NCBI GenBank assembly: GCA_029863625.1
Contig: JAOTUY010000030.1
Location: 1-36,395, forward strand
Source: Acidimicrobiia bacterium
Lineage (GTDB): Bacteria; Actinomycetota; Acidimicrobiia; Spongiisociales; UBA4744
Reading direction: 5' to 3'
DNA: 36,395 nucleotides
In this document: in pieces, positions 22,572 to 31,483 of the stretch
How the letters are laid out: the number at the start of each line of letters is the position of its first letter
How positions within the stretch are numbered: position 1 is the stretch's first letter
Translations under genes and position numbers: made by a program
Notes under the pieces: generated by a model
Told to the model about the DNA's origin: nothing
The model's database searches: none
What the model saw: the letters and a program-made list of their open reading frames with translations, nothing else

Positions 22572-25117
22572 GCCTGACCACCTTCTTTGCGGGTTTACCG
22601 TTTCGGCCAGACGCGTTTCAGAAAGTCGCCGCGGAAGCTATCGAGTCGGGCGCGTCGGTGGTGGTAACCGCGCCGACCGGGTCGGGCAAAACGCTGGTAG
22701 CTGAGGCGGCCGTTCACCTGGCTCTGGCGCGAGGCAGGCGGGCGTTCTACACGACACCGATCAAGGCCCTCTCCAACCAGAAGTTCGCCGATTTCCGGAC
22801 CGCCTACGGCGAGGACCAGGTCGGTCTCCTCACGGGCGACAATTCGATCAATGGAACTGCCCCCATCGTGGTGATGACCACCGAAGTGCTGCGCAACATG
22901 ATCTACTCCGATTCGCAGACTCTCGACGATCTGGACACGGTGATCCTCGATGAGGTGCATTATCTGCAAGACCGCTTTCGGGGGGCCGTCTGGGAGGAAG
23001 TGATCATCCATGCCCCGCCTCACATCCAGCTGGTCTGCCTATCCGCCACGGTATCCAATGCCGACGAATTCACCGATTGGGTGCGCGCTCGGCGCGGCCC
23101 GACCACTTTGGTGCTAGAAGAGACCCGCCCGGTCCCTCTCGAAAGCCTTTACGCCATCAAGGACCGATTCTCGGACACCGGCCTCATCGTTGAACCAATG
23201 CTGGCGCTGCGCAAGGGTCGAAGGGAACCCAACCCGGACATCGTGAGGATCCTCGCCCGCAAACGAAGCCAGCGCCGGTACACGACACCGCGGCGGGGCG
23301 AAATCGTGGCCCACCTGGCCGCCCGAGAAATGCTCCCCGCTATTTACTTCATCTTCAGCAGAGCCGGGTGTGAGGATGCCGCCGAGCGACTGATAGAGGC
23401 CGGAATCAGCCTCACCACGCCCGACGAGCGTTTGGCCATCGGGCAGTACGCCGAGGCACGAACCGCCCATCTCGCCGAACAGGACCTCGCCGTACTCGGG
23501 TATGGCCGGTGGATCTCGTTGCTCCAAGCGGGAGTCGCGGCGCACCACGCCGGGTTGGTGCCTGCTTTCAAGGAGACGGTCGAAGAGTTGTTCCTGCGGG
23601 GTCTGATCCGGGTCGTGTTTGCGACCGAAACCCTTTCCCTCGGCATCAACATGCCTGCCAAAACGGTCGTACTCGAGAACCTGTCGCGTTTTACAGGAGA
23701 AACCCACGAGGTGTTGCGACCGGGTGACTACACCCAGCTCACCGGGCGAGCGGGCAGGCGGGGAATTGACACTCAGGGTTACGGGGTGGTGCTCTACTCG
23801 AGGTTCATTGAATTCGACCGGGTGGCAGGTATCGCCTCCGCCGGCTCTCACGCCCTGCGTTCGAGTTTTCGACCCACCTACAACATGGCAACGAACCTCG
23901 TGGCCAATTATCCACAGGTTCAGGCGGAACGGCTGCTGAACGCCTCATACGGTCAATACCAGCGGCGCAAGAGTCTGGGGTCGCTGCGGAAAACACTCGA
24001 AACGAAAGAGAAGCGCCTCGCGGAGCTGGAACACGCTGCGAACTGTGACCTTGGCGAAGTGGCGGAATACATCCGCCTGCTGCGGACGGCCGACGGTGCG
24101 GGGCTGAAGAAGGCGGCTGCGGCCTTCATTCGATCACTCCAGCCGGGCCAGGTGATCGAAATCCCCGGCGGCAAGCGGTCGGGCCGATACGTGGTCGTCA
24201 AGCAGTGGCGGGGGGCAGACCCACCCCGAATTGTGGTGCTTTCCGAGAAAGGGACTGTTGCCCAATTCCGATCGGGCGACTTGAGTTCCGGCACGGCGCG
24301 GCTTGGCTCCCTCTCCCTTGCCAAGCCTTACCAGCCCCGTGAGCCTCGTTTTCAGCAAACGGTCGCTTCGGCACTACGGAATTTTCAGTCAAGCCGGATC
24401 GATCGTATGCAGCCCGAAGGAACCGATGGGGCGGCCGACCACCCTGTGGCCGTCTGCCCGGATCGGTCGGCTCACGTGAAGGCAGCCGGCCTCACGGAGC
24501 GGGCCGGAAGAGAGGTCGATCGGCTGCGGCATCAAATAGCTCTCGAAGGTGAGGGTCTGGTTGCGGAATTCCATGCCATTCTCGATCTCTTGACCGAATG
24601 GGGCTACGTCGAAGGGTGGACCTTGGCGGCCGGCGGAGAACGATTGCGGTTCATCTACAACGAGCGTGATCTGCTCTTGGCCGACACTATTTCCATAGGA
24701 GTGTTTGCGGGTTTGGATGCCGCGGAAACTGCCGCGCTTGCCTCCTGTTTCGTATATGAGCCACGAGTCGAGCAGACTGACGGGCGCTTGCCGACGGCTC
24801 GTCTCGCGGAACGGTGGGAGAGCATCGTTGCGCGTAGCGACGCATTGCACGTGGCCGAGCGGAAACGGCGCTTGCCGGAAACGCGAGAACCGCATTCCGG
24901 CTTTGCGGTACTCGCCTTCGACTGGGCACGCGGAGGCGATCTGGAATCCTTGCTCGGTGATGATGATCTAGCCGCGGGCGATTTTGTGCGAACCTGCCGT
25001 CAGTTGCTCGATTTGCTCCGCCAACTCCGAGACGCTGAACCTGCTCTCCGCGAGCAAGTCTCCGATGCAATCCGTATGCTCGACCGCGGTGTCGTGGCGG
25101 CAGGAGGTTTGACGTGA
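22568..25117 (+). CDS. helY: Ski2/Mtr4-like superfamily 2 helicase (HelY)
   Basis: The 849-residue helicase has motif I APTGSGKT at 35-42, motif Ia TTPIKALSNQKF, motif II DEVH at 128-131, motif III SATVSN, GIHR-region equivalents (GVAAHHAGLVPAFKE, ATETLSLGINMPAKT) and motif VI QLTGRAGRRG. The C-terminal third (LIDLL-like helical DSHCT domain) matches Ski2/Mtr4 proteins, including M. tuberculosis HelY (Rv2092c), also next to tatC. It is probably an RNA helicase in RNA processing or decay; the substrate is unproven. It is coupled to tatC and to the next gene by overlaps. Confidence 0.93.
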   Translation: MSLTTFFAGLPFRPDAFQKVAAEAIESGASVVVTAPTGSGKTLVAEAAVHLALARGRRAFYTTPIKALSNQKFADFRTAYGEDQVGLLTGDNSINGTAPIVVMTTEVLRNMIYSDSQTLDDLDTVILDEVHYLQDRFRGAVWEEVIIHAPPHIQLVCLSATVSNADEFTDWVRARRGPTTLVLEETRPVPLESLYAIKDRFSDTGLIVEPMLALRKGRREPNPDIVRILARKRSQRRYTTPRRGEIVAHLAAREMLPAIYFIFSRAGCEDAAERLIEAGISLTTPDERLAIGQYAEARTAHLAEQDLAVLGYGRWISLLQAGVAAHHAGLVPAFKETVEELFLRGLIRVVFATETLSLGINMPAKTVVLENLSRFTGETHEVLRPGDYTQLTGRAGRRGIDTQGYGVVLYSRFIEFDRVAGIASAGSHALRSSFRPTYNMATNLVANYPQVQAERLLNASYGQYQRRKSLGSLRKTLETKEKRLAELEHAANCDLGEVAEYIRLLRTADGAGLKKAAAAFIRSLQPGQVIEIPGGKRSGRYVVVKQWRGADPPRIVVLSEKGTVAQFRSGDLSSGTARLGSLSLAKPYQPREPRFQQTVASALRNFQSSRIDRMQPEGTDGAADHPVAVCPDRSAHVKAAGLTERAGREVDRLRHQIALEGEGLVAEFHAILDLLTEWGYVEGWTLAAGGERLRFIYNERDLLLADTISIGVFAGLDAAETAALASCFVYEPRVEQTDGRLPTARLAERWESIVARSDALHVAERKRRLPETREPHSGFAVLAFDWARGGDLESLLGDDDLAAGDFVRTCRQLLDLLRQLRDAEPALREQVSDAIRMLDRGVVAAGGLT

Positions 25118-25998
25118 ACGGATGGCTGGTCGTGGCCAATCCTTATGCGGGTCGGCGAAAGGAGATCGAACAACGACTTCGACGGGCACTGGACGCTCAG
25201 CGGATCGAGGCAGAGATCGTGGCCCCGCACGGGGAGGCCGAGGTGCGGGCGTCGATCGACCAGGCTGTGGCGGGCGGTTGCGACCGGGTGGTTGCGGTTG
25301 GAGGAGACGGGACGATCAACCTGGTAGTTGGTGCTCTGATGCAACATCAATGGGAGCAACCTCCAATCCTGGGTGTTCTGCCGACCGGATCGGGCTCGGA
25401 TTTCGTCAGAACCTTTGGAATACCCCAACGTCTGGAGGATGCCGCTCGTCACTTGAGCGGCGACCAGGTATACGCATCCGATGTCGGTCTGTTGCGGGGA
25501 AGCTGGGGAGAGCGGCACTTCATCAACGTGGCTGATGTCGGCGTGCTGGCGGCGCTCGTGCAACGTGCCGAGCGGCTCCCCAGATGGCTTGGCTTGGCCC
25601 GCTACCACGTGGCGCTGCCGCTCGTATATCCGCGGTTTCCGGAAGCAGAGATCAGTCTCGTGGCCGGCCGGCGAACCTACGAGGGGCCGGCCATGTTGGT
25701 TGTGTTCGCCAACGCCCAATTCTTCGGCGGAGGATGGAATATTGCGCCTCGCGCAACCGTTACGGATGGGCGATTCGACGTGCAGGTGTTCAACGCCTCG
25801 AAGAGGGACGTTCCCCGGCTATGGTTGCGCGCCAAGAACGGTGACCACCTCAGAGATAAGAAGGTTCACAGGTTCACGGCGGATCGCTTCACACTCGAGA
25901 CCGATCCTGCTTGGCCGGTCGAGGCAGACGGTGAGTTCTTCGGCACCGGCCGGGTGGAGGGGGAGATCCTGACGGGGGCGATCAACATAAAGATCTAA
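25114..25998 (+). CDS. diacylglycerol kinase-family lipid kinase
   Basis: The 294-residue protein opens with WLVVANPYAGRR and has the nucleotide motif GGDGT at 63-67 and GVLPTGSGSDFVRTFG, where GSGSDF replaces the usual GTGND. The C-terminal beta domain ends WPVEADGEFFG and VEGEI. The DAGK/YegS/DgkB group phosphorylates lipids such as diacylglycerol, sphingosine or undecaprenol-type substrates; the substrate cannot be assigned. The GTG start overlaps the helY stop (GTGA), so it is in the tat-helY operon. Confidence 0.9.
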   Translation: MNGWLVVANPYAGRRKEIEQRLRRALDAQRIEAEIVAPHGEAEVRASIDQAVAGGCDRVVAVGGDGTINLVVGALMQHQWEQPPILGVLPTGSGSDFVRTFGIPQRLEDAARHLSGDQVYASDVGLLRGSWGERHFINVADVGVLAALVQRAERLPRWLGLARYHVALPLVYPRFPEAEISLVAGRRTYEGPAMLVVFANAQFFGGGWNIAPRATVTDGRFDVQVFNASKRDVPRLWLRAKNGDHLRDKKVHRFTADRFTLETDPAWPVEADGEFFGTGRVEGEILTGAINIKI

Positions 25999-26031
25999 GA
26001 GATGAGGCGCAAGCGAAACGCCGAGAAGGTA

Positions 26032-26037
26032 TATACT
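26032..26037 (+). promoter_or_regulatory. -10 box TATACT of the DUF4193 gene
   Basis: TATACT is preceded by TA, giving TATATACT. Transcription would start near 26044, leaving a leader of about 22 bases with a strong GGAGGAG ribosome site (26057-26063) before the ATG. Good -10 and ribosome site suggest high expression. Confidence 0.5.
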
Positions 26038-26065
26038 CCCGCCGCTTTTTGGAACCGGAGGAGCC

Positions 26066-26524
26066 ATGGCCCAAAAGGATGAGGTACTCGAGGAATCGGA
26101 GCTCATCGTCGAGGATGAGGACGCCGAACTCGACGACGACGCCGAACTCGATATCGACGACGCCGAACTCGATATCGACGAGTTGCCCGACGTCGATGAG
26201 GTCGACGAGGACCTCGACATCGATGACGTCGACGACGAGGACGACACGGAACCAGATGCGAAGGACGCTGACGACATTGAGGCCGATGCGGCACTGGATG
26301 AGCTGGAGGCCGAGGAACTCGAACTGCTCGCTGAGGAAGCCGCCGATTCGCTGCTGGTCGACGAAGCCGCCGAGCTGCGCGAGATACGCAGGGCGGAACT
26401 CGCCATGAACGTCGAAGCACAGAAAGCTCGCTTTGACGAGTTCGTGTGCTCATCGTGCTTCCTGGTCAAGCGAACCAGCCAGCTTGCCAACAAGCGGAAG
26501 CTCATTTGCCGCGACTGCGAATAG
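26066..26524 (+). CDS. DUF4193 acidic zinc-ribbon protein
   Basis: The 152-residue protein has an extremely acidic first half (Asp/Glu over about 60 percent between residues 10 and 80) and a C-terminal zinc ribbon, FVCSSCFLVKRTSQL then ICRDC, with two CxxC pairs. The C-terminal part is the DUF4193 signature, confined to Actinobacteria and usually near 100 residues long, so the acidic part is expanded here. The expansion comes from 21-bp tandem repeats (26120-26179). The function is unknown; ribosome or RNA polymerase association has no direct evidence. Strong promoter and ribosome site. Confidence 0.85.
   Translation: MAQKDEVLEESELIVEDEDAELDDDAELDIDDAELDIDELPDVDEVDEDLDIDDVDDEDDTEPDAKDADDIEADAALDELEAEELELLAEEAADSLLVDEAAELREIRRAELAMNVEAQKARFDEFVCSSCFLVKRTSQLANKRKLICRDCE
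26120..26179 (+). repeat. 21-bp tandem repeat inside the DUF4193 gene
   Basis: Two identical 21-base units, starting GACGCCGAACTCGATATC, fill 26138-26158 and 26159-26179. An 18-base partial copy, GACGCCGAACTCGACGAC, precedes them at 26120-26137. The repeats keep frame and code DAELD-type units, so copy number can change the acidic tract without breaking the gene. Confidence 0.85.
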
Positions 26525-26527
26525 CAT
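26522..26527 (+). promoter_or_regulatory. -10 box TAGCAT, possible leaderless promoter of ppm1
   Basis: TAGCAT lies six bases before the ATG at 26534 and overlaps the DUF4193 stop codon. No ribosome site is present in the 9-bp gap, so translation of the next gene may depend on a leaderless start here. Confidence 0.3.
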
Positions 26528-26533
26528 CCCTTC

Positions 26534-27268
26534 ATGCGCGCCGATGAGGTCACCGTTGTAGTTCCGACCTACAACGAGCGCGAGAACCTGGAAGCGTTGG
26601 TGGAAGCTGTTCTGGCCAACGGCTACCGGCTGCTGATCGTCGATGATGGTTCCCCCGACGGGACCGGTTCACTCGCCGACCGCCTGGCGACAGCTCATCA
26701 ACTACTCCAAGTCTTGCACCGGCCGGTCAAAGAAGGGCTGGGCGCCGCCTACGTGGCCGGATTTGAGTACGCTCTGGCCGCCGGGGCTCAGGTGATCTGC
26801 GAGATGGATGCGGACTTCTCTCACGACCCCACCGATCTGCCCCGCCTGGTCGATGCCGTTGCCTCGGGCGACGCCGACGTGGCTATCGGCAGTAGGTATG
26901 TGCCGGGCGGGTCGACACCGGACTGGCCGTTCCAGCGAAGAGTCCTATCACAGGTCGGCAACCTGTACGCGCGCCTCATGCTCGGGTTGCGGGTCCGCGA
27001 CGCCACGGCCGGCTTTCGCGCCTATCGCTCCGGGTCGCTGGCCGAACTCGGAGCGGAGACCTGTCAGGCATCCGGATACGGTTTTCAAGTGGAACTTGCC
27101 TGGCGGGCAACCAGTCGCGGCTTGCGAATTGTTGAGGTGCCGATCGTGTTTCGCGACAGGATCTACGGTGAATCCAAGATGAAAGGCAGGATTGTCTCCG
27201 AAGCGATGTGGCTGGTGACGAAGTGGGGAGTGCAGCGGCGGTTCGGCCGAAACGAGGATAGCCGATGA
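26534..27268 (+). CDS. ppm1: polyprenol-phosphate mannosyltransferase (GT2, Ppm1-like)
   Basis: The 244-residue GT2 enzyme starts with VTVVVPTYNERENLE, has the nucleotide-sugar motif IVDDGSPDGT and the metal motif ICEMDADFSHDP, and ends with FRDRIYGESKMKGRIV, diagnostic for dolichol/polyprenol-phosphate mannose synthases. It transfers mannose from GDP-mannose to polyprenyl phosphate as donor for lipomannans or protein mannosylation. It is the catalytic (D2) part only; the N-acyltransferase domain fused to it in some mycobacteria is absent. The stop overlaps the next ATG. Confidence 0.9.
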   Translation: MRADEVTVVVPTYNERENLEALVEAVLANGYRLLIVDDGSPDGTGSLADRLATAHQLLQVLHRPVKEGLGAAYVAGFEYALAAGAQVICEMDADFSHDPTDLPRLVDAVASGDADVAIGSRYVPGGSTPDWPFQRRVLSQVGNLYARLMLGLRVRDATAGFRAYRSGSLAELGAETCQASGYGFQVELAWRATSRGLRIVEVPIVFRDRIYGESKMKGRIVSEAMWLVTKWGVQRRFGRNEDSR

Positions 27269-27738
27269 AGCTAGCGGCCCGACGTGCCTCGGCAGAGGAT
27301 CTCGACGAGCTGCTGCGGCTGTATCGACTCCTGGCCGCCGAGATGCATGAGTACCACCGGATGTGGGAACTTGCCGACGGGCTTTCTGAGCCGGCGGGCG
27401 AGGCTCTCCGGTTGGCCCTCGAGGATCCCGACACGGCCGTCTACCTCGGTACGATCGACGACGTAGTCTTCGGTTTCATTTTGGGGGTGTCCGAGCCGTT
27501 GCTCACCCAGGCGAACGGCGAGCGGATCGGTTCCATCCGGTTTGTGTTCACCGAACTCGAAGCCCGTGAAGTCGGGGTGGGTGAGACAATGCGGGACGCT
27601 CTTCTCGCCGAACTACGGTCTCGAGGTCTCCGGTGCTTCGACGCGCATGTGCTCCCCGGTCACCGGTTGGTCAAGAATTTCTTCGAATCGGGCGGATTCT
27701 CCGCACGTTCGATCGTCATGCACCATCGCGATGACTGA
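27265..27738 (+). CDS. GNAT-family N-acetyltransferase
   Basis: The 157-residue GNAT-like domain starts KLAARRASAEDLDELLRLYRLLA, has central strands (AVYLGTIDDVVFGFILG, IGSIRFVFTE), a cofactor-loop region REVGVGETMRDALLAEL corresponding to the acetyl-CoA pyrophosphate loop, and the late motif VKNFFESGGFSARS. The substrate is unknown. It overlaps ppm1 by 4 bp and the NUDIX gene by 8 bp, so these genes are co-transcribed. Confidence 0.85.
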   Translation: MKLAARRASAEDLDELLRLYRLLAAEMHEYHRMWELADGLSEPAGEALRLALEDPDTAVYLGTIDDVVFGFILGVSEPLLTQANGERIGSIRFVFTELEAREVGVGETMRDALLAELRSRGLRCFDAHVLPGHRLVKNFFESGGFSARSIVMHHRDD

Positions 27739-28174
27739 GCGCATCAGACGGCCGATCCCGGGCGTGGGAGTTGCCGTGATCAGGGACGGCGACCTGCTGA
27801 TGGTCAAGCGGGGACGGGGCCCCAATGCAGGACTCTGGGCGATCCCGGGCGGCAAAGTTGACTACGGCGAATCTATGCGGGAAGCGGCCGTACGGGAACT
27901 GCGAGAAGAGACCGGCATAGAGGTAGAGCTCGGCGAAGTGGTTTGGGTGGGAGATGCCATGGGGCCGGGCGTCCCACCAGCTTGGCATTACACACTGGTC
28001 GACTACCAGGCACAAATGATCGGGGGAACACTCGAGGCGGCCGACGACGCGGAAGAAGTTGCCTGGGTCCCGCTGGGTCAGGTGCTCGGTTTGTCGGTGA
28101 CGCCAACCATGCCGGGCCTGGTGGCCAGGCTGCTCGAAGGTCTCATCGGGGAGCAGCATGATCAGGTCGGATGA
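27731..28174 (+). CDS. NUDIX hydrolase
   Basis: The 147-residue protein has the NUDIX box GGKVDYGESMREAAVRELREETGI (about 42-65), with the REExxEExG core intact. Flanking strands RPIPGVGVAVIRDGDLLMVKR and WHYTLVDYQAQ complete the fold. It would hydrolyse a nucleoside-diphosphate-linked compound such as an oxidised nucleotide or ADP-ribose; specificity is not clear. The start is taken at MTERIRR, overlapping the GNAT stop by 8 bp. The M20 gene overlaps it by 17 bp. Confidence 0.88.
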   Translation: MTERIRRPIPGVGVAVIRDGDLLMVKRGRGPNAGLWAIPGGKVDYGESMREAAVRELREETGIEVELGEVVWVGDAMGPGVPPAWHYTLVDYQAQMIGGTLEAADDAEEVAWVPLGQVLGLSVTPTMPGLVARLLEGLIGEQHDQVG

Positions 28175-29483
28175 GATCGCTGAACTGCTGCAGACGCTGA
28201 TACGTAACGCCTGCGTCAACGACGGTATGCCCGAAAGTGGGCACGAGGAGCGTTCGGTCGAGACGCTGCGCGACTATCTCGGGCAACCGGGTTTCGAGTT
28301 TGAGCCACGGCCGGGACGTACGTCAGTCCTCTACGACCTACCGGCCATCGACCCGACCGCTCCCAGGCTGTTGTTGATGGGACACCTCGATGTGGTGCCG
28401 GCCAATGAGGCCGGTTGGTCAAACGATCCCTTCGGCGGCGAGATCATCGACGGATTCATCTGGGGCAGGGGCGCGGTCGACATGCTCAACCAAACGGCCG
28501 CAATGGCGGCCGTTTTCAAGCGTTACCTGGACGGCACCAAGAAACCCCCGATGGGCGGCCTCGCTTTCCTAGCCGTAGCCGACGAGGAGGCCGGAGGACG
28601 GTGGGGCGCCCACTACTTGACCGAACAACATTGGGCCGAGGTCGCTTGCGACTACCTACTCACGGAGGTCGCCTACCCGCCGATCCGAACCACCTCCGGA
28701 CCGGCATACCCGGTGAGCGTGGGGGAGAAGGGTCCGTTCTGGCGGCGGGTCAAGTCCGTTGGCATACCCGGGCACGCCAGCACTCCTTATGGAACCGAGA
28801 ACGCTCTGGTGCCGCTTGCCCGGGCGCTTGCCAATCTGGCGGACGCTTCGTCACTGATCGCCATCACGCCGGAGTGGCGAACGTTCGTAAACGGCCTCGA
28901 CTTGTCTGAGAGCGAGGTGGAGGCCCTCACCAAACCGGAACGACTCGACGGTGCCATTGACGCGCTCTTCGGTGTCCGGCCGGGATTCGCCCGGTATGTG
29001 CATGCCTGCACGCACCTGACGGTGGCGCCGACCGTGCTGCACGGCGGCAGCAAGACCAATACGATCCCGGACGAGGCCGTCGCCGAAGTCGATATCCGTG
29101 TCCTTCCCGGCCAGGATGCCCAGACCGTCGACGAGCATCTCCGCAAGGCCACCGGAACGGACTATGAGCGTCTCGAAGTCGAGCCAATCGCCGACTTCCA
29201 GGCCACCGCTTCCGCCCCGTCTGGTCCGCTCTGGGCAGCGATCACTGAAGCCATCGGAGATCTCACCGGTTCGCGCCGCATCCTCCCAACCCTGATGCCT
29301 GTCACCACCGATGCTCGTTTCTTTCGGGCCCGAGGCACCCTTGCCTACGGCGTCGGTCTCTTCGATGAGCAGGTGGATTTCGACGAGTTTCTCGGCATGT
29401 TCCACGGCAACGACGAGCGGGTCAGCATCGACTCCCTGGGCCTCACCGCGCAGGTTCTTGCCCGCACGATCGCTCACCTCTAG
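28158..29483 (+). CDS. M20-family metallopeptidase / deacylase
   Basis: The 441-residue protein carries the M20 di-zinc plan: MGHLDVVP (His 76, Asp 78), WGRGAVDM (bridging Asp 108), DEEAGG (catalytic Glu 143 and metal Glu 144), then a lid domain with GIPGHASTPYG and a late VTTDARFFRARG. Relatives include acetylornithine deacetylase, DapE and carboxypeptidases; I cannot tell the substrate. It is the last gene of the ppm1-GNAT-NUDIX-M20 run and meets the DUF1015 gene tail to tail, 22 bp apart. Confidence 0.9.
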   Translation: MIRSDEIAELLQTLIRNACVNDGMPESGHEERSVETLRDYLGQPGFEFEPRPGRTSVLYDLPAIDPTAPRLLLMGHLDVVPANEAGWSNDPFGGEIIDGFIWGRGAVDMLNQTAAMAAVFKRYLDGTKKPPMGGLAFLAVADEEAGGRWGAHYLTEQHWAEVACDYLLTEVAYPPIRTTSGPAYPVSVGEKGPFWRRVKSVGIPGHASTPYGTENALVPLARALANLADASSLIAITPEWRTFVNGLDLSESEVEALTKPERLDGAIDALFGVRPGFARYVHACTHLTVAPTVLHGGSKTNTIPDEAVAEVDIRVLPGQDAQTVDEHLRKATGTDYERLEVEPIADFQATASAPSGPLWAAITEAIGDLTGSRRILPTLMPVTTDARFFRARGTLAYGVGLFDEQVDFDEFLGMFHGNDERVSIDSLGLTAQVLARTIAHL

Positions 29484-29505
29484 GAGATCGCGCCTCCCCG
29501 CACCT

Positions 29506-30687
29506 CTAGCCGTCTTCGAAGCAGCGGATCACCAGACCGGAGCGAGGTTTGGGAACGAAGAAAGTGCTTTTCTGGGGGAAACGCAAACCTGCCTCCGTGG
29601 CTTCGGAAATTGCGTGCTCGGAGATGGTGGCCATCATGGCCACCATCCCTTTCGGGTAACCGGCGCCGGCTTGGAGCGCCTCGTGGGGATCAGCGAAGTA
29701 AGTGGCCTGGCTTTCGTCCACATCGAGCAGGGGATATAGCAATTCCCGGGCGACGGCCGGGCTGGCTTGTCGCCAGGGTTCGGGTAAGGCTTGCAGTCGA
29801 TCATGGCGAGGTATCAGGGTGACCGGGTCAGAACTGTGAGCCGGGCTCGGCACGAGCACGATCGTGCCCGGTTGGTTGGGAGGAACAGGAGCACCCGGCA
29901 CCACCGTGAAGCGGTCGCCCAATCTGGATAGGTCGTACGACACCCGGGGGAAAACTCGATGGGTCGGTCCGATGGTGAGGCCACTGCCCTGGGCCGGGAC
30001 AAGGAAGGCCATGATCGAGTCCCAGGGACCGGATCCAACCTGCAAACCCCGGTAATTGAGTCCGGTGGTGTAGCGATGGTGACCATCGGCGATGGCAACG
30101 GGATGGGAAGCAACCGCCGCGGAGATGGAGGCAATCGACTTCGGGTCGGTGATGTCGAACAGGCTGTGGTGAACTCCCTCGATCTCGAATGACAACCGTG
30201 GAGCGCCGGGCGTTTCCAAAAAATAGGGAAAGTCTTTGGATGAGGTGAGCGCAATGATCAGATCGAGGTTGGCTCGGGTGGCGCTCAGGACCGCCAAACG
30301 ATCGGCTTTCGTCTTGGGCATGGTCTCTTCGTGCGGGAGGACTTGCTCGCCAAGTGTCAGAAGCGCCAGGGCTCCGATGATGCCTGCGGCGGTGCGCTCG
30401 GTTCCGGTTTCGTCGGTATAGCGCATCCGGTAGAGGTAAAAGCGGTGCTCAGGGTCGGTGCGCAAGTCCCCTTCCCGGCGCCAATTGGCGAGCAGGCGAG
30501 CGGCTTCTTGATAGGTAGGATCGCCGGGACCGGCCAGCAGCAGTCTGACCAAGTTGTGCTCGGCGCCGTCCCGGTACCGGCGTTCATCGTCCGGATTGAT
30601 AACGTCGTAGGGGGGGCACGTCGCCAACGGAATATCGGGAACCCGGGCGGGATCGAAGAGGGAGCCACGAAACGGTGCGAACAGCAT
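29506..30687 (-). CDS. DUF1015 family protein
   Basis: The protein has 393 residues from this start, MLFAPFRGSLFDPARV. It carries the DUF1015 landmarks CPPYDVINPDD near residue 30, NLVRLLLAGPGD, HEETMPKTKADRL (about 135) and IADGHHRYTT (about 215). The conserved His-rich HHRY site suggests an enzyme, but the function is not established; some are annotated as SpoOJ- or kinase-like without proof. An ATG at 30726 would add 13 unlikely residues. The chosen ATG shares bases with the start of the divergent HAD gene. Confidence 0.88.
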   Translation of the reverse strand: MLFAPFRGSLFDPARVPDIPLATCPPYDVINPDDERRYRDGAEHNLVRLLLAGPGDPTYQEAARLLANWRREGDLRTDPEHRFYLYRMRYTDETGTERTAAGIIGALALLTLGEQVLPHEETMPKTKADRLAVLSATRANLDLIIALTSSKDFPYFLETPGAPRLSFEIEGVHHSLFDITDPKSIASISAAVASHPVAIADGHHRYTTGLNYRGLQVGSGPWDSIMAFLVPAQGSGLTIGPTHRVFPRVSYDLSRLGDRFTVVPGAPVPPNQPGTIVLVPSPAHSSDPVTLIPRHDRLQALPEPWRQASPAVARELLYPLLDVDESQATYFADPHEALQAGAGYPKGMVAMMATISEHAISEATEAGLRFPQKSTFFVPKPRSGLVIRCFEDG

Positions 30688-31483
30688 GATGGAACCAGTT
30701 GTAGCGGCCCAGCCCGCAATCGGCAACGTTGTGTGCGATCTCGACGGGGTCGTGTACCTCCTCGGAAAGCCCGTACCCGGAGCCGGAGGAGCACTTACCG
30801 AACTCGACGAGGCCGGTTATGCAGTGACGTTTGTCACCAACAACTCGACTCGCTCTCCGGTGGAAAGCGCGGTCCGCATCGCGGAGCTGACCGGCTATCC
30901 CGCTCAGGAGCATCAGGTGGTCGGCTCCGCGGAAGCGGCGGTCACGTTGCTGGGGGGAGATACCGGCCCGGTCTTCGTGATGGGAGGCGCCGGGATACGA
31001 CAGGCGATGGCGGTGGCCGGGGTGGCGGAGACGGAGGATCCGGGCGCTGCGGTGGCCGTGATCGTCGGCTTGGACACGGCCCTCTCCTATGATCGGTTGC
31101 GCGACGCGGTGCTGGCAATACGGGGCGGGGCCCGCTTCATTGCCACGAACACCGACGCTACGTATCCGACCCCTGACGGCCTTTGGCCGGGAGCGGGAGC
31201 GATGGTGGCGGCCATCCAGGTTGCCTCTGGCATCGAACCGGAGGTCGCCGGCAAACCTCATCAAGCAATTCGGTCGCTGATTCGCGAGCACTTGAGGCCG
31301 GGCCCGGTGTGGGTGGTCGGTGACCGGCCCGAGACCGACCTGGCAATGGCAAAGATCGAAGGCTGGACGTCAGTCCTCGTCTTGACGGGAGTGGTAGGGC
31401 ACGCAGACGAAGTCGCCGATGAACACCGACCGGACCTGATCCTGCGATCCCTGGCCGATCTACCCGAAGCTCTGCAATCTTGA
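30686..31483 (+). CDS. HAD-IIA (NagD-like) sugar/glycerol phosphatase
   Basis: The 265-residue protein has motif I VVCDLDGVVY (Asp 18 nucleophile, Asp 20), motif II VTNNSTR, a C2-type cap, motif III Lys in GKPHQAI and motif IV VGDRPETDLAMA. It matches HAD subfamily IIA phosphatases. The syntenic M. tuberculosis gene Rv1692 is reported as a glycerol-3-phosphate phosphatase, which makes that a reasonable guess. ATG 30689 is an equally possible start. The 3' end overlaps the convergent rhomboid gene by 24 bp. Confidence 0.9.
   Translation: MMEPVVAAQPAIGNVVCDLDGVVYLLGKPVPGAGGALTELDEAGYAVTFVTNNSTRSPVESAVRIAELTGYPAQEHQVVGSAEAAVTLLGGDTGPVFVMGGAGIRQAMAVAGVAETEDPGAAVAVIVGLDTALSYDRLRDAVLAIRGGARFIATNTDATYPTPDGLWPGAGAMVAAIQVASGIEPEVAGKPHQAIRSLIREHLRPGPVWVVGDRPETDLAMAKIEGWTSVLVLTGVVGHADEVADEHRPDLILRSLADLPEALQS

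Noticed and set aside
26120..26179. Direct repeats considered as a CRISPR array
   Set aside because: Units are contiguous 21-mers without spacers and lie in frame inside DUF4193.
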